Positions 41,577 through 51,973 are shown, counted from the first letter of the stretch. The stretch: DNA of 64,000 bases from Flavobacterium cutihirudinis (GCF_003385895.1 NZ_QRDQ01000008.1:1112354-1176353), one strand, 5' to 3'. A program made the numbers and translations. Notes: generated from the letters alone by a model not told the origin.

Positions 41577-44500
41577 TTATAAAATGACAAGCTTTTCGAA
41601 TTTTTCTGCTTTTTTATTTGTTAAATTCGACTTGACAGTTAGTTTATAAATGTAAACTCCTTTTCCTATCCGATCTCCAAAATCATCCCTGCCGTCCCAT
41701 GTTATTTCTCTTGATAAAAAGCCTTCTGTAGTAATAATTTGGTTTTTGGTCCAAACTACTTTTCCTGTAATGGTCATCACTTGTACTTGAACTTCAAGCG
41801 GCTCGTAGGGTCTGTTATGTGAAAACCAAAATTGCGTGTAAGTTGAAAATGGATTAGGATAATTAAGAACGTGTGTCAAAGTCAATGATTCGTCGCCGAC
41901 AACTATAAATTGTATTTCACTTGTAACGGGATTGTTGTAAACGTCCCATGCGGTGAAGCTTATAGTGTGTAATCCCGGTTTTAAATCTCTAAGCGGAAAG
42001 CGTAAATTTCCATTTGTATAATCGTCTAATTTGGTTTGATAATAATCGTTTAATATATAAGGATTGCTTACATCTCCATCTAAAATCGCTATAATGTCGT
42101 GACCAATTCCGCTAGCGGTGTTTATTCCGTTTTCATCTTCCAGAAATGCTAAAAGAAATGGTGATTCGTTTGTGATACCGCCTGAAACAAACGTTTCATC
42201 GTTCATATATAACTTCACTTTTGGACTAATATTGTCCTGTGGTGCATTTTCATTTATGCCGCCTATTTTAATGGCAGTATTAAAGCCGGATTGGTTTTCT
42301 AGGGTGTTATTTTTTTTGGAATAAAAACTAATGCGGCCGTAGTCAACCGGAACGCGAATATCTCTTGGTACAACAAAGCTGAATTCGAATTGACCATTTG
42401 TAACAGATGCATTTCCTCTGAAAATAGTCTCTCCTAAGGTTTTAAATGACATTGCAGGGCTATATCCGTCATTGTTTAATGTCGAAGACGTAATCAATTT
42501 ATCGAAAATAGCAGTAGCTAATTCTCCGTTGTAATTGTTTAAAAGAGTATTGTTTTCATCGGTAATCTCACCTGATATTTTGATTTTTGAAAGTGATTTT
42601 AAGTCAGGAATTGGCTGAGAAACATCAATGTCGTTTACTTTTGTTAAAACGATTCGTGGTTTTGGAATTGCCAGCATCAAAGCGGGATCTCCAATGTAAA
42701 AAACGACATTGCTGGACGAGCTTGGGTTTTCGTTTTTTGAAATTCGAAGCGCCTCTGCTATAGAAGTATATTGATTCGAGCTGTATGAAAATAAATTTTT
42801 GCTAAGGTTATCGTTGAAATTTTCGGCATTAAACTGTCCGATAGCGCGAATTGTCGTTAACATTGAAATAGCGCCGCCTTTTGGATTCCAAAATGTATAT
42901 TCACCTGCAGTGGGTCTTGTTGGATCGTCAAATCTGGAGAATTCGCAGGTAATGGTAATAAATAAAGGGTATTTGTACTGATTGTTTAAATTCTGGCCAT
43001 CTGATTTTTCCCAGATTCGTTCGCTTGCCAATCCATCCTCGCCGCCATGTCCCAGATAATTAAAAACCAAAGCGCCTTTCTCGAAAGCATTAAACAGGTC
43101 TGTTCTGGCTTTTGGGTATCTGGATCCTCCGGCAGAAGCTTCCTGAATATACGAGTCTAAAATGATTTTATCAATATTGAAAAATGGTTTTTGAGTAGCT
43201 ATTAAGTCAGCTAAAGCATTTTGTCGAGACTGAAGCGAAGCATCCGAGCTTTGGTCGGAATCATCGCTTATTAATACAAGATTGTTTCTCCAGTTTCCGT
43301 AGGATTTAGTGTCGTGATATTCTACTACTTTGTTTACCATTTCACTGGCTTGAGCATTGTCTGAAACTAGCATTCTGCCTACAGCAATATCAATACCTCC
43401 AAAAAAGTTGGTTATGTTTCCTTCGTCAGGGTCCATTAAGCCGTAAAAATCGTCAGAAGCAAATGCAGCTTCGCCTATAGTATTGCTTACTAAAGAATGA
43501 TATATAGGTACAATGTTGGTGTTGTTGGAGATTCTGTCTTTGTAGTCAAAAGAAGCATCTCCAAATAAATTCACGTATTTTAATCTCTTGTCAGTTGAAG
43601 AGGCATTTTCGTAAATATATTTAATGCAGTTTCTGATGGCAGAAATATCTTGTTTGCCGGAAGAAAATTCCTGATAGATATTTTCTAAAGCAATTACTTT
43701 TACATTCAGATTGGAATAAGTACGATGAAAAGTGGCTAATTTTTCAGCTTGCGAGGATAATGATTTTGGTGTGATAATAACATAATCAATATCCTGAAAA
43801 TTATTCTGCGCATTTTTAAAAAGAGTTCCTTTTAAATTTTGATTGGCTACTTTTGATTGATTGTCTTTTAGTGGACTGAGATAATCAGACTCATCAACAG
43901 CGATGTATTTTCTGATTTCACCTAATGTGGCTTTAAAGCTAAATGTTGTCTGTTTTGGATTGTCAATTTTGGATACATTATATAGGTCTGTGATATCCCA
44001 AATTTGGGAAATACCAGCTGCGTTGCTAATGGTATAATTGGCAATTCCGGATGTAGCTCCGGCTAAATCATATTGAAACTTGAATTGCTTTCCGATGCCA
44101 AGTAATTTCCTTTTGGCGGTAATATTAATATAATCAAGATATCCTTTTGATCCTGGTACACCGTTGTTGTTGTAATTTAGTTTAATTGTTATATTGTCTG
44201 AACCGTTAAACGTTGTGTTTACAGGCAATTTTCCAGTATTAAACTTAATTTCGGCGCTAGGAGTTAATGCGCTGAAATTGATATTTCCAATATTTTGTCC
44301 GTTGGCACTTACTGCAAATGAGGTTGGAGTGAAAGCTGCTGAAGCGGCAACAAGCTCTATTTTTACGGGAACAGTTGTTTCTAAATTTAGAAAATTAAAT
44401 GCGAATTCCTGTTCCTGATTAACGTCAAAAGATTCACCAAACCATTGACGTCCCAAATGTGCGATATTCGTCTGGTCGATTTCATGATACTGATAGTCAT

Positions 44501-45410
44501 CAAACGTGTTTAGTTCTAATGTGCTGTTTCCTGAAGGTTGTGCAATGTTTGAAATACGTTTTCCGTCGCTTCCTACGATTGTAATGTAATAGTATGATTT
44601 TGAGCTAAATATATTAATGTTGGTAAGGCTTTCGTTGTTCCAGTTTTCGACGCCTTCAGCATAAAAAAGAATGTAATCTTCATTGTTGAAAACGCCATCG
44701 CTTTCGCCAATAATCTGAATTGCATTTTCAGTTAAATCATCAGGATAAAAAGTACTATTGCTCAGTGGTAGCATTTTTCCTCCGTTTCCATATATTTTAA
44801 TTCTTCTGGGATCGATATTTGTATCAAATCCTAAGCTTTGCAAAAAAGATTTTGAGAGTTTATAAACGCCTGATTTCTCTACGTAGAAACGATACCAGTC
44901 ACCAGTTGCCAGTACAGAATTGGAAATACTATTATTTTTTTGAGTAGAAAAAGTGTTGGTGTTTTTGGCTGTGTTTTCTGCTGAGGAATATGAAAATGAT
45001 CGAATACGTTTAAAACTATTTCCTTCCTTAATTATAGGTGAAAGCGATAGAAAAAGTTCTTTCTTGCCTCTTGATGTAGCTATTTTTAACGTTTCATTTG
45101 GTTTTTCTGCAATGTTTTCTCCAGCTAAATCGCCTAGATCGTTACTTGAAACGGATTCGTAAACGATATTGGAAATCTTAATTGAAGTATTGTTTGAATA
45201 ACCTGATTCGTTTAGAAAAAGGAGTAGTGTTATGTTTTTTTTAGTAATATCGTATCGGAAACTGTTTCCTGAAAAGTACGGAATTGTTGTTTTGAATTCG
45301 CCAAAACTCATTTCTTTTTTAGCATGCCAATCTATCGTAAAGCTCCCGTTTATCTGTGAAAACGAAAGGATTGGGAGTAAAAAAAGATATAAGATTAAGT
45401 TTTGTTTCAT
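41577..45410 (-). CDS. porU: Type IX secretion sortase PorU (C25 gingipain-like)
   Basis: A 1,277-residue cell-surface protease that removes C-terminal signals from T9SS cargo and attaches cargo to the surface. A signal peptide (MKQNLILYLFLLPILSFSQ) precedes N-terminal beta domains and the C25 peptidase domain with catalytic His788 in NYLGHGGEDG and Cys822 in ITITCEFSRF, spaced like the gingipain dyad. The C-terminus (NYPNPFSTYTQFWFS to GKGVYIYKLTVKS) is itself a type A T9SS signal-like domain, as known for PorU. It is the first gene of porU-porV and divergent from gldJ, the F. johnsoniae arrangement. Confidence 0.95.
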   Translation of the reverse strand: MKQNLILYLFLLPILSFSQINGSFTIDWHAKKEMSFGEFKTTIPYFSGNSFRYDITKKNITLLLFLNESGYSNNTSIKISNIVYESVSSNDLGDLAGENIAEKPNETLKIATSRGKKELFLSLSPIIKEGNSFKRIRSFSYSSAENTAKNTNTFSTQKNNSISNSVLATGDWYRFYVEKSGVYKLSKSFLQSLGFDTNIDPRRIKIYGNGGKMLPLSNSTFYPDDLTENAIQIIGESDGVFNNEDYILFYAEGVENWNNESLTNINIFSSKSYYYITIVGSDGKRISNIAQPSGNSTLELNTFDDYQYHEIDQTNIAHLGRQWFGESFDVNQEQEFAFNFLNLETTVPVKIELVAASAAFTPTSFAVSANGQNIGNINFSALTPSAEIKFNTGKLPVNTTFNGSDNITIKLNYNNNGVPGSKGYLDYINITAKRKLLGIGKQFKFQYDLAGATSGIANYTISNAAGISQIWDITDLYNVSKIDNPKQTTFSFKATLGEIRKYIAVDESDYLSPLKDNQSKVANQNLKGTLFKNAQNNFQDIDYVIITPKSLSSQAEKLATFHRTYSNLNVKVIALENIYQEFSSGKQDISAIRNCIKYIYENASSTDKRLKYVNLFGDASFDYKDRISNNTNIVPIYHSLVSNTIGEAAFASDDFYGLMDPDEGNITNFFGGIDIAVGRMLVSDNAQASEMVNKVVEYHDTKSYGNWRNNLVLISDDSDQSSDASLQSRQNALADLIATQKPFFNIDKIILDSYIQEASAGGSRYPKARTDLFNAFEKGALVFNYLGHGGEDGLASERIWEKSDGQNLNNQYKYPLFITITCEFSRFDDPTRPTAGEYTFWNPKGGAISMLTTIRAIGQFNAENFNDNLSKNLFSYSSNQYTSIAEALRISKNENPSSSSNVVFYIGDPALMLAIPKPRIVLTKVNDIDVSQPIPDLKSLSKIKISGEITDENNTLLNNYNGELATAIFDKLITSSTLNNDGYSPAMSFKTLGETIFRGNASVTNGQFEFSFVVPRDIRVPVDYGRISFYSKKNNTLENQSGFNTAIKIGGINENAPQDNISPKVKLYMNDETFVSGGITNESPFLLAFLEDENGINTASGIGHDIIAILDGDVSNPYILNDYYQTKLDDYTNGNLRFPLRDLKPGLHTISFTAWDVYNNPVTSEIQFIVVGDESLTLTHVLNYPNPFSTYTQFWFSHNRPYEPLEVQVQVMTITGKVVWTKNQIITTEGFLSREITWDGRDDFGDRIGKGVYIYKLTVKSNLTNKKAEKFEKLVIL

Positions 45411-45493
45411 AGATCAGGAAAACGAAATTATTTACAAAATATTTTAGTAAGTAAAAATATAGTATTTCATGTTATAGTAAATAATAAAAAGTA

Positions 45494-45501
45494 TATTTTT
45501 G
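45494..45501 (+). promoter_or_regulatory. Candidate gldJ promoter, -7 element
   Basis: TATTTTTG matches TAnnTTTG in the gap between porU and gldJ, about 115 bases before the gldJ ATG, so the mRNA would have a long AT-rich leader. No confident -33 element. Confidence 0.4.
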
Positions 45502-45617
45502 CGTTCGTAACTATAGGTTATTTTTCTGTAAAAAACAGCTAAATAAAATTATTAGAACAGATGTTGCTAATTAAATGTTAATTATTATATTGCAACACCT
45601 AAATTTATCACCTAAGA

Positions 45618-47309
45618 ATGAGTATGAAAGTAAACAAAATTGTAGCCTTGCAATTAATGATGTCAATGGTATTGATGTTGGGCACGGCTAGTTGTAGCAA
45701 AAAATCGAGTTCCTCTCACGCTTCTCGAGCGACAGGATGGGATGTAGATAGTCAGAATGGAACTGCTGCCAGGAATGCAGGAAAAAAACAACAGGCAGGT
45801 CCTGGTTTGGTTTTTGTTGAAGGAGGTACGTTTACTATGGGTAAAGTACAGGATGATGTTATGCACGATTGGAATAACACACCAACTCAACAACACGTTC
45901 AGTCATTCTACATGGATGAAACCGAAGTTACGAATGGTATGTACTTAGAATACCTAGAGTGGTTGAAAAAAGTTTTCCCTCCAACAGAAGAGAATTATAA
46001 AAATATTTACGAAGGAGCATCGCCAGATACTCTTGTTTGGAGAAATCGTTTAGGATACAACGAAACGATGACCAATAACTATTTAAGACACCCATCTTAT
46101 GCTAACTATCCAGTAGTTGGCGTTAACTGGATTCAAGCAGTTGAGTTTAGTAAATGGAGAACTGACCGTGTAAACGAAGCAGTTTTAGAAAAGAATGGAT
46201 ATCTTAAAAAAGGTGCTAAAACACAAGATGTAAGTGCAGAAAGTTTATTTAACACTGAAACTTATGTGGCTTCTCCATCTTCAACTTATGGTGGAAATGA
46301 AGAATTAGTATTAAAGAAAAATCCTAGTGGAAGAAGACCTAAAGCAGGAAAAGACGGTGTAGTTCCGGACGAAAAAAATGTTTATGCACAACGTTCTTCA
46401 GGTGTAATTTTACCTGAGTACAGACTTCCAACTGAAGCAGAATGGGAATATGCAGCTGCAGCAGATGTTGGACAAAGAGAATATAACATTTACAAAGGTC
46501 AAAAGAAATACCCTTGGTCTGGAGATTATACACGTTCATCAAAACGTAAAAACAAAGGAGATCAATTGGCTAACTTTAAACAAGGAAACGGTGATTACGG
46601 TGGAATTGCAGGTTGGTCTGATGATGGAGCTGATATCACAAACTCTGTGAAAAGTTATGCACCAAATGATTTCGGATTATACGATATGGCTGGTAACGTT
46701 GCAGAATGGGTTGCCGATGTTTACAGACCTATTATTGATAACGAAGCGAATGACTTCAACTACTATAGAGGAAATCAATATGCTAAGAATAAAATTGGTA
46801 AAGATGGTAAAATCGAAATCGTTTCTACTGCTAATATCAAATACGATACTTTAAGTAATGGTAAAATCATCGCAAGAAACCTTCCTGGAGAAATCGCTCA
46901 GGTTCCTGTTGATGAACAAGAAACGTACTTGAGACAAAACTTCAGCACTAGCGACAATATCAACTATAGAGATGGTGATAAACAATCTTCAAGATATTTT
47001 GATTTTGGTGATTCAGAGTCAGGTCCTAAGGCAGATCAGGCAATGTACAACTCTCCTAAACACAATGTTACAACTGACAGTTTAGGAAAAATGATCAGAA
47101 AATATGACAACTCTAGTAAACGTACTACTTTAATCAATGATAAAGTTAGAGTTTACAAAGGAGGTTCTTGGAGAGATAGAGCGTATTGGTTAGATCCAGC
47201 TCAAAGAAGATATTTTCCTCAGGATATGGCAACTGATTATATTGGTTTCAGATGTGCGATGTCTCGTGTAGGTTCAAAATCTGAAAAAAGAAAATCACCT
47301 AGAAACTAA
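45618..47309 (+). CDS. gldJ: Gliding motility lipoprotein GldJ
   Basis: A 563-residue lipoprotein (lipobox GTASC, Cys26) required for gliding and for stability of type IX secretion partners in F. johnsoniae. The body is a formylglycine-generating-enzyme/sulfatase-modifying fold (FVEGGTFTMGKV, DETEVTNGMYLEYL, YRLPTEAEWEYAAA, YDMAGNVAEWVAD, GGSWRDRAYWLDPAQRR, DYIGFRCAMSR). The paired catalytic cysteines of true FGE are not evident, so it is probably a structural pseudoenzyme. The last residues (RVGSKSEKRKSPRN) form a charged tail. In F. johnsoniae the GldJ tail is known to be needed for gliding but not secretion. Confidence 0.95.
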   Translation: MSMKVNKIVALQLMMSMVLMLGTASCSKKSSSSHASRATGWDVDSQNGTAARNAGKKQQAGPGLVFVEGGTFTMGKVQDDVMHDWNNTPTQQHVQSFYMDETEVTNGMYLEYLEWLKKVFPPTEENYKNIYEGASPDTLVWRNRLGYNETMTNNYLRHPSYANYPVVGVNWIQAVEFSKWRTDRVNEAVLEKNGYLKKGAKTQDVSAESLFNTETYVASPSSTYGGNEELVLKKNPSGRRPKAGKDGVVPDEKNVYAQRSSGVILPEYRLPTEAEWEYAAAADVGQREYNIYKGQKKYPWSGDYTRSSKRKNKGDQLANFKQGNGDYGGIAGWSDDGADITNSVKSYAPNDFGLYDMAGNVAEWVADVYRPIIDNEANDFNYYRGNQYAKNKIGKDGKIEIVSTANIKYDTLSNGKIIARNLPGEIAQVPVDEQETYLRQNFSTSDNINYRDGDKQSSRYFDFGDSESGPKADQAMYNSPKHNVTTDSLGKMIRKYDNSSKRTTLINDKVRVYKGGSWRDRAYWLDPAQRRYFPQDMATDYIGFRCAMSRVGSKSEKRKSPRN

Positions 47310-47330
47310 GATTTAGAAATTCTAATAATA

Positions 47331-47379
47331 AAAATTCCAAATTCTAAAGCTGAATATTCAGTAAGGAATTTGGAATTTT
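47331..47379 (+). terminator. gldJ terminator
   Basis: AAAATTCCAAATTC (47331-47344) pairs with GAATTTGGAATTTT (47366-47379), followed by TTTATTG. The loop contains its own palindrome CTGAATATTCAG. Confidence 0.85.
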
Positions 47380-47426
47380 TTTATTGTTTTTTTTCTACTT
47401 TTATGATCTATTAAAAAGCTTTATAA

Positions 47427-48713
47427 ATGAATATTCAGGACATTCATAATTTATTTTTACAATGTAAATCACTTTCAATTGATACCCGAAAAATTGAAAA
47501 AGATTCTATGTTTTTTGCTATCAAAGGTGAAAATTTTGATGCTAACACTTTTGCCGATGAGGCATTAAAACTCGGTGCATTTTTTGTTGTGATTGATAAT
47601 CCAACTTACTTCATAGATGAGAGAACTGTTTTGGTTGAAAATAGTTTGGAAACATTACAAGAATTGGCAAAATTTCATCGCAATTATTTAAAATTGCCAA
47701 TTGTTGCGCTAACTGGCAGTAATGGAAAAACAACAACCAAAGAGTTAATAAATGTTGTTTTATCTAAGAAATATAAAACAAAAGCGACTATCGGAAATTT
47801 GAATAATCATATTGGTGTTCCTCTGACATTGTTATCTTTTAATAAGGAAACTGAAATTGGAATTGTAGAAATGGGGGCAAATCATAAAAAAGAAATTGAG
47901 TTTCTATGCGAAATAGCCCAGCCTGATTATGGTTATATTACTAATTTCGGAAAAGCGCATTTAGAAGGTTTTGGAGGAGTTCAGGGTGTTATAGAAGGTA
48001 AAAGTGAGATGTATCAATATCTTTCGAAGAATGATAAGCTAGTGTTTGTTAATTTGGAAGATTCAATTCAGGTTGAGAAGTCAACTGGTATTAAAAAGTT
48101 TACTTTTGGCTTGAATAATGCCAATGCCGACCTTGAAATTAAAAACATCAGTGCTAATCCTTTTGTTGTTATTGATTATATAAATTTTAATGTAGAATCG
48201 CATTTAATAGGCCTTTATAATGCAAACAATATAAATGCTGCTGTTTCTATTGGTAAGTATTTTAATGTTGACGAAAAGGCTATAAAAGAGGCTATTGAAA
48301 ATTATATACCTGAAAACAACAGGTCACAATTGTTGAAAAAAGGTTCAAATCAAATTATTCTTGATGCGTACAATGCTAATCCAAGCAGTATGGCAGTTGC
48401 TATTGCAAACTTCATTCAGCTAGAGAATGAAAACAAAATTATGATTTTGGGTGATATGTTTGAACTTGGAAACGAAAGCAAACAAGAGCATAAACTTATA
48501 GTTGATACCTTAGTGAATCAAAATGAATCGGTTTGTTATTTGATAGGAAAATATTTTTATGAAAATAAAGTTTCTAATTCTAATATTGCCTTTTTTGAAA
48601 CATTTGAAGATTTTGCTTCTTATCTTAAAACTAAAAAATTTCAAGATAATACCATTCTGATAAAAGGTTCCAGAGGAATGGCTTTAGAGCGAACGTTGGA
48701 ATATATCTCATAA
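47427..48713 (+). CDS. murF: UDP-N-acetylmuramoyl-tripeptide--D-alanyl-D-alanine ligase
   Basis: A 428-residue Mur ligase adding D-Ala-D-Ala to the UDP-MurNAc-tripeptide in the cytoplasm. Motifs: N-terminal SIDTRKIEKDSMFFAIKGENFDANTFADEAL (in parts), the P-loop TGSNGKTTTKEL (about 95-105), the central-domain EMGANHKKEIEFL and ITNFGKAHLEGFGG, and the C-terminal LDAYNANPSSM and ILGDMFELG. It starts after the gldJ terminator, so it likely has its own promoter. No other cell-wall gene is adjacent. Confidence 0.95.
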   Translation: MNIQDIHNLFLQCKSLSIDTRKIEKDSMFFAIKGENFDANTFADEALKLGAFFVVIDNPTYFIDERTVLVENSLETLQELAKFHRNYLKLPIVALTGSNGKTTTKELINVVLSKKYKTKATIGNLNNHIGVPLTLLSFNKETEIGIVEMGANHKKEIEFLCEIAQPDYGYITNFGKAHLEGFGGVQGVIEGKSEMYQYLSKNDKLVFVNLEDSIQVEKSTGIKKFTFGLNNANADLEIKNISANPFVVIDYINFNVESHLIGLYNANNINAAVSIGKYFNVDEKAIKEAIENYIPENNRSQLLKKGSNQIILDAYNANPSSMAVAIANFIQLENENKIMILGDMFELGNESKQEHKLIVDTLVNQNESVCYLIGKYFYENKVSNSNIAFFETFEDFASYLKTKKFQDNTILIKGSRGMALERTLEYIS

Positions 48714-48750
48714 AAAAATGGCATTTGAAATTTTCAAATGCCATTTTTTT
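48712..48750. terminator. Bidirectional terminator between murF and the PUL regulator
   Basis: ATGGCATTTGAAA (48718-48730) pairs with TTTCAAATGCCAT (48732-48744), extended by an A run on the left and T run on the right up to about 19 bp. It overlaps the stop of murF and serves both convergent genes. Confidence 0.92.
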
Positions 48751-51629
48751 TAAATGCTCATTAAAAAGCCCGTTAGGTTTTCTTTTTTGTTTAAGCCAAG
48801 TTTTTTTCTTAATCGATATCTGGCCAATTCTACACCGCCAGTTGAAATATTCATAATTTCAGCGATTTCTTTTGTTGACATATTCATTAACAAATAAGTC
48901 GATAAATCGAGTTCTCGTGGTGAAATTGTAGGGTATTGGCTTTTTAATCTTTTTAAGAACTCGAAATGTACATTCTTGATGTGTTTTTCCAGATCTTTCC
49001 AACTCTTATCCGTGTTTACCTCTTTAACAATACTTTTATGAAGTTTGGTAAATTCTGATTTCGTAGAGTCGTCTAGTATATTGGTATCAATATCTTTAAG
49101 TTTATTAATAATTCCATTCAGAACTTTATTTTTCTTTACAACCTGGAGCGAGTTATTTACCAATTCTTTGTCCTTTGCAAGGATTTTTATTTGTAGCTTA
49201 TCGCTTTTAAGTTTTTCAATTTCTTTTTCCAGTTCATGTTGCTCATGTCTAATTTTGGACTCTTTTTCAAGATATAATCTTCTTTGCTCAATCGTTTCGT
49301 AATATCTGTTTTTTCTAATTTTCATTTTAATTCGTACAGAGATTATATAGGTTCCAAGAAAAATCAGAACTAGGTAAATCAAATAAGCAAGAATATGTCT
49401 GTACCATGGTGGTGATACGGTAAATTCGACCTGACTTATGTTAGATTCTATTCCGTAACTGTTCTTGGCTTTAATTTTCATTACATAGCTGCCTTCTCTT
49501 AAATTAGTGTATTCTTTTACAGCTGTTGTTGACCAGGCCCGCCAGTTTTCTTCGAATGGTTCCAATTTGTATGAATACATTACGTTTTCCTGATTTTCAT
49601 ATGTAGGCGATGCAAATGTGAATTTAACGCGGTTTGATTTGTACGGAAGCGTATAGGAGTTTGAATTAGTGGCTATATTTCCTGTCAAAATGGTGTCTCC
49701 CGGAAAAGTGAAACTTTCAATAAAAGCTTTTGGTTTAGTTATAAAAGTGTTTGAAGCGGCAGAATTATAATGTGTCAAACGATCTGTTAAACCAATAAAA
49801 ATATTTTCTGAGTCTATAGTATTCACAGAGATATAATTGTTTACCAAGTTGCCGGACAGATTGGAAAATATAGCTTGTTTTTTTGTAAAAGTTCCGTTTT
49901 TGTTTTTATTTAATACACCCAGCGATTCATTAAAGGAATACCATAGATTTCCATATGAATCCTCAATCAAGGTGTTTATGGTTGGAATTCCTTTAAATAA
50001 TTTAGTAATATTTTGGTCTTCAAAAAAGGATTCCTGTTCAGGTGAATATCTGAAGAAATGATTTTGCGTTTGAAAATAAACTTTATTATTGATGCTTTGA
50101 AGACTGTTTATTCCTTTGTACTTTTTGGATATAACACTGTGTTTTTTTATGAATTCAAAGCTTTTCAAATCACTTGATAATTTTGCCTGATACAGAAGCG
50201 GATTTTTTGTTAGCCACACATAATTATCATCTATTTCAACAGAAAAGTTATTGGTTGTTTCATCAAATCCTTTTACTGGATGAAGAAAGTCATAGCCCGT
50301 ACTGGATTTTTTAAAGATAGAAAAGCCATTGTAACTTTCTCCAATAATATAATTTTCACGATTTGGAATCTTTTTGAATCCGAAATATCCTTTCGTATCC
50401 AGAATCTTTGAAACTCTATTGTTTTCAATGATCAAAGCTCCACTATTACTAGCACAAATAAGAACACCATTTAATGCCTGAATATTCCATACTTGCGAAA
50501 TAGTTCCTTCGACTCTCTTAAAAGGACTGTCTTGAAATGGTTTTGTCCACGGATGGTAAAATAGCCCCTGATTTGTCGCAACATATAAATTGCCATTATA
50601 AGCAAGCGAAGCGTATACAGTTCCTATGTTATAACTGTAGTCAAAGAAAGAAAACGGAGAGTTTTCGTTTATAAAAGTTATACCATTATCAAGTCCGAGC
50701 CAAATGTTGTTTTTATTGTCAATAAAAGAAGATAAAATAGTGTTGTTTTGTAGGCCTTTTTGCCTGTTCATATGCTGGATTATTTTTCCGTTTAAATCGC
50801 AGATCACGGCACCATCAAGTACTGAATTTAGTACTATAAATTTGTTTTTGATTATTGATCCTCCCAGTGAGGTGTTTTTTCTAATGAAATCATTTGCTTC
50901 TGTTTGCCAAGGTTTTATTATTCCATTTTCGGAGATAAAAAGACCTTTTTCTAAAGTAGCATAGAGTAATTTATTGCCTGGAAGCGGAAAAACAGACCAG
51001 ATTTCTTTGTCATTAAATACGGTTGTTCCTTTTAGTACAGTTAATTTTTGATGTTTGTATTCCAGTAATCCTAGTGTTTTGTCCTGAAAATAAAGACGTT
51101 TATTGACTAGAAATGAAAACTGAAATTTATGTGGCGCATTTAAAGTGGTTAGTTTTTTGTTTTTTAGAAAAAATACTTTGGTAAAAGACTGAAAAATAAC
51201 TTCATCATTAAAAATATGAATGCGCCATATCAGGTTTATATTTTGTTTGTCTTTTTTGCTTAATGAATTAGATAAAGAGTGATACTCTAAGATTCCTTTT
51301 TCATTCGTTTGAAAGTAGCCAAACTCATTATTCCCTCCGATATATATTCTTCCCGATTGATCGATTTTTACACTTCGTATTTCAGATTTATTTGGAAGAG
51401 AATATTTGTGCCAGTTTAAACCGTCAAATTGAATGAGGCCACTATTGTTAGCGAAGTAGATATAACCGTTTTTATCCTGATCAATACTCCAGTTTTGAGT
51501 TCCTCCTTTATATTCCGATCTTTTATAGTTTTTGATGTCGGGAATTCCAATGTTTTTTACTTGTGCGTACCCTAAACTTTGTATGAAAATTAGCAATAAT
51601 AGGCTTAAAAGTGATATTGTGGATTTCAT
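48750..51629 (-). CDS. Membrane-anchored regulator: beta-propeller, Y_Y_Y domain, LuxR-type HTH
   Basis: A 959-residue protein. After a signal peptide (LGYAQ) come many blade-like repeats (DQDKNGYIYFANNSGLIQFD, DNKNNIWLGLDNGITFINEN) making a periplasmic propeller of the kind in hybrid two-component PUL sensors, then a Y_Y_Y domain (about 650-730), one membrane segment (about 745-765, LAYLIYLVLIFLGTYIISV), a coiled coil rich in Glu/Lys (about 775-870) and a C-terminal LuxR-type helix-turn-helix (SPRELDLSTYLLMNMSTKEIAEIMNISTGGVELARYRLRKKL in parts). There is no histidine kinase, receiver or phospho-site. It diverges from susC and probably regulates that locus directly from the membrane. Confidence 0.88.
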   Translation of the reverse strand: MKSTISLLSLLLLIFIQSLGYAQVKNIGIPDIKNYKRSEYKGGTQNWSIDQDKNGYIYFANNSGLIQFDGLNWHKYSLPNKSEIRSVKIDQSGRIYIGGNNEFGYFQTNEKGILEYHSLSNSLSKKDKQNINLIWRIHIFNDEVIFQSFTKVFFLKNKKLTTLNAPHKFQFSFLVNKRLYFQDKTLGLLEYKHQKLTVLKGTTVFNDKEIWSVFPLPGNKLLYATLEKGLFISENGIIKPWQTEANDFIRKNTSLGGSIIKNKFIVLNSVLDGAVICDLNGKIIQHMNRQKGLQNNTILSSFIDNKNNIWLGLDNGITFINENSPFSFFDYSYNIGTVYASLAYNGNLYVATNQGLFYHPWTKPFQDSPFKRVEGTISQVWNIQALNGVLICASNSGALIIENNRVSKILDTKGYFGFKKIPNRENYIIGESYNGFSIFKKSSTGYDFLHPVKGFDETTNNFSVEIDDNYVWLTKNPLLYQAKLSSDLKSFEFIKKHSVISKKYKGINSLQSINNKVYFQTQNHFFRYSPEQESFFEDQNITKLFKGIPTINTLIEDSYGNLWYSFNESLGVLNKNKNGTFTKKQAIFSNLSGNLVNNYISVNTIDSENIFIGLTDRLTHYNSAASNTFITKPKAFIESFTFPGDTILTGNIATNSNSYTLPYKSNRVKFTFASPTYENQENVMYSYKLEPFEENWRAWSTTAVKEYTNLREGSYVMKIKAKNSYGIESNISQVEFTVSPPWYRHILAYLIYLVLIFLGTYIISVRIKMKIRKNRYYETIEQRRLYLEKESKIRHEQHELEKEIEKLKSDKLQIKILAKDKELVNNSLQVVKKNKVLNGIINKLKDIDTNILDDSTKSEFTKLHKSIVKEVNTDKSWKDLEKHIKNVHFEFLKRLKSQYPTISPRELDLSTYLLMNMSTKEIAEIMNISTGGVELARYRLRKKLGLNKKENLTGFLMSI

Positions 51630-51973
51630 AAAATTTTAAATGTATTTTTATTAAAATTATTTTATAATCTGTTTTAATTATTGATTTATAGTTTGATAAA
51701 AAAACTTTTTATTGGATTATTTCTAAATTATGCCCTTAATTGGCTTGTTAGAGTAATGTAATATACGTTTTTTTTAATTAACATAATTATAACAAAATAA
51801 TAACGATAGTAAAATTTTGATTTTTAATTAGTTATGATTTATTTGTAGTGTTTTTGTTTGGTATGAAATTTTAATATGATGTGTTTTTGTAAAGAATTTT
51901 TATTGCTGTGTATTAAAATTTAACATTATAATTGCATCAAATTACTAATTAATTAACCAAAATTTTTAGAAAA
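51630..51973. promoter_or_regulatory. Regulator/susC intergenic region with candidate susC promoter
   Basis: A 344-base, very AT-rich divergent gap holding no gene. A candidate susC promoter is TTG (51903-51905), 21-base spacer, TATAATTG (51927-51934, seven of eight matches to TAnnTTTG), about 35 bases before the susC ATG. The operator for the neighbouring regulator is expected here, but I see no convincing inverted repeat. Confidence 0.4.
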
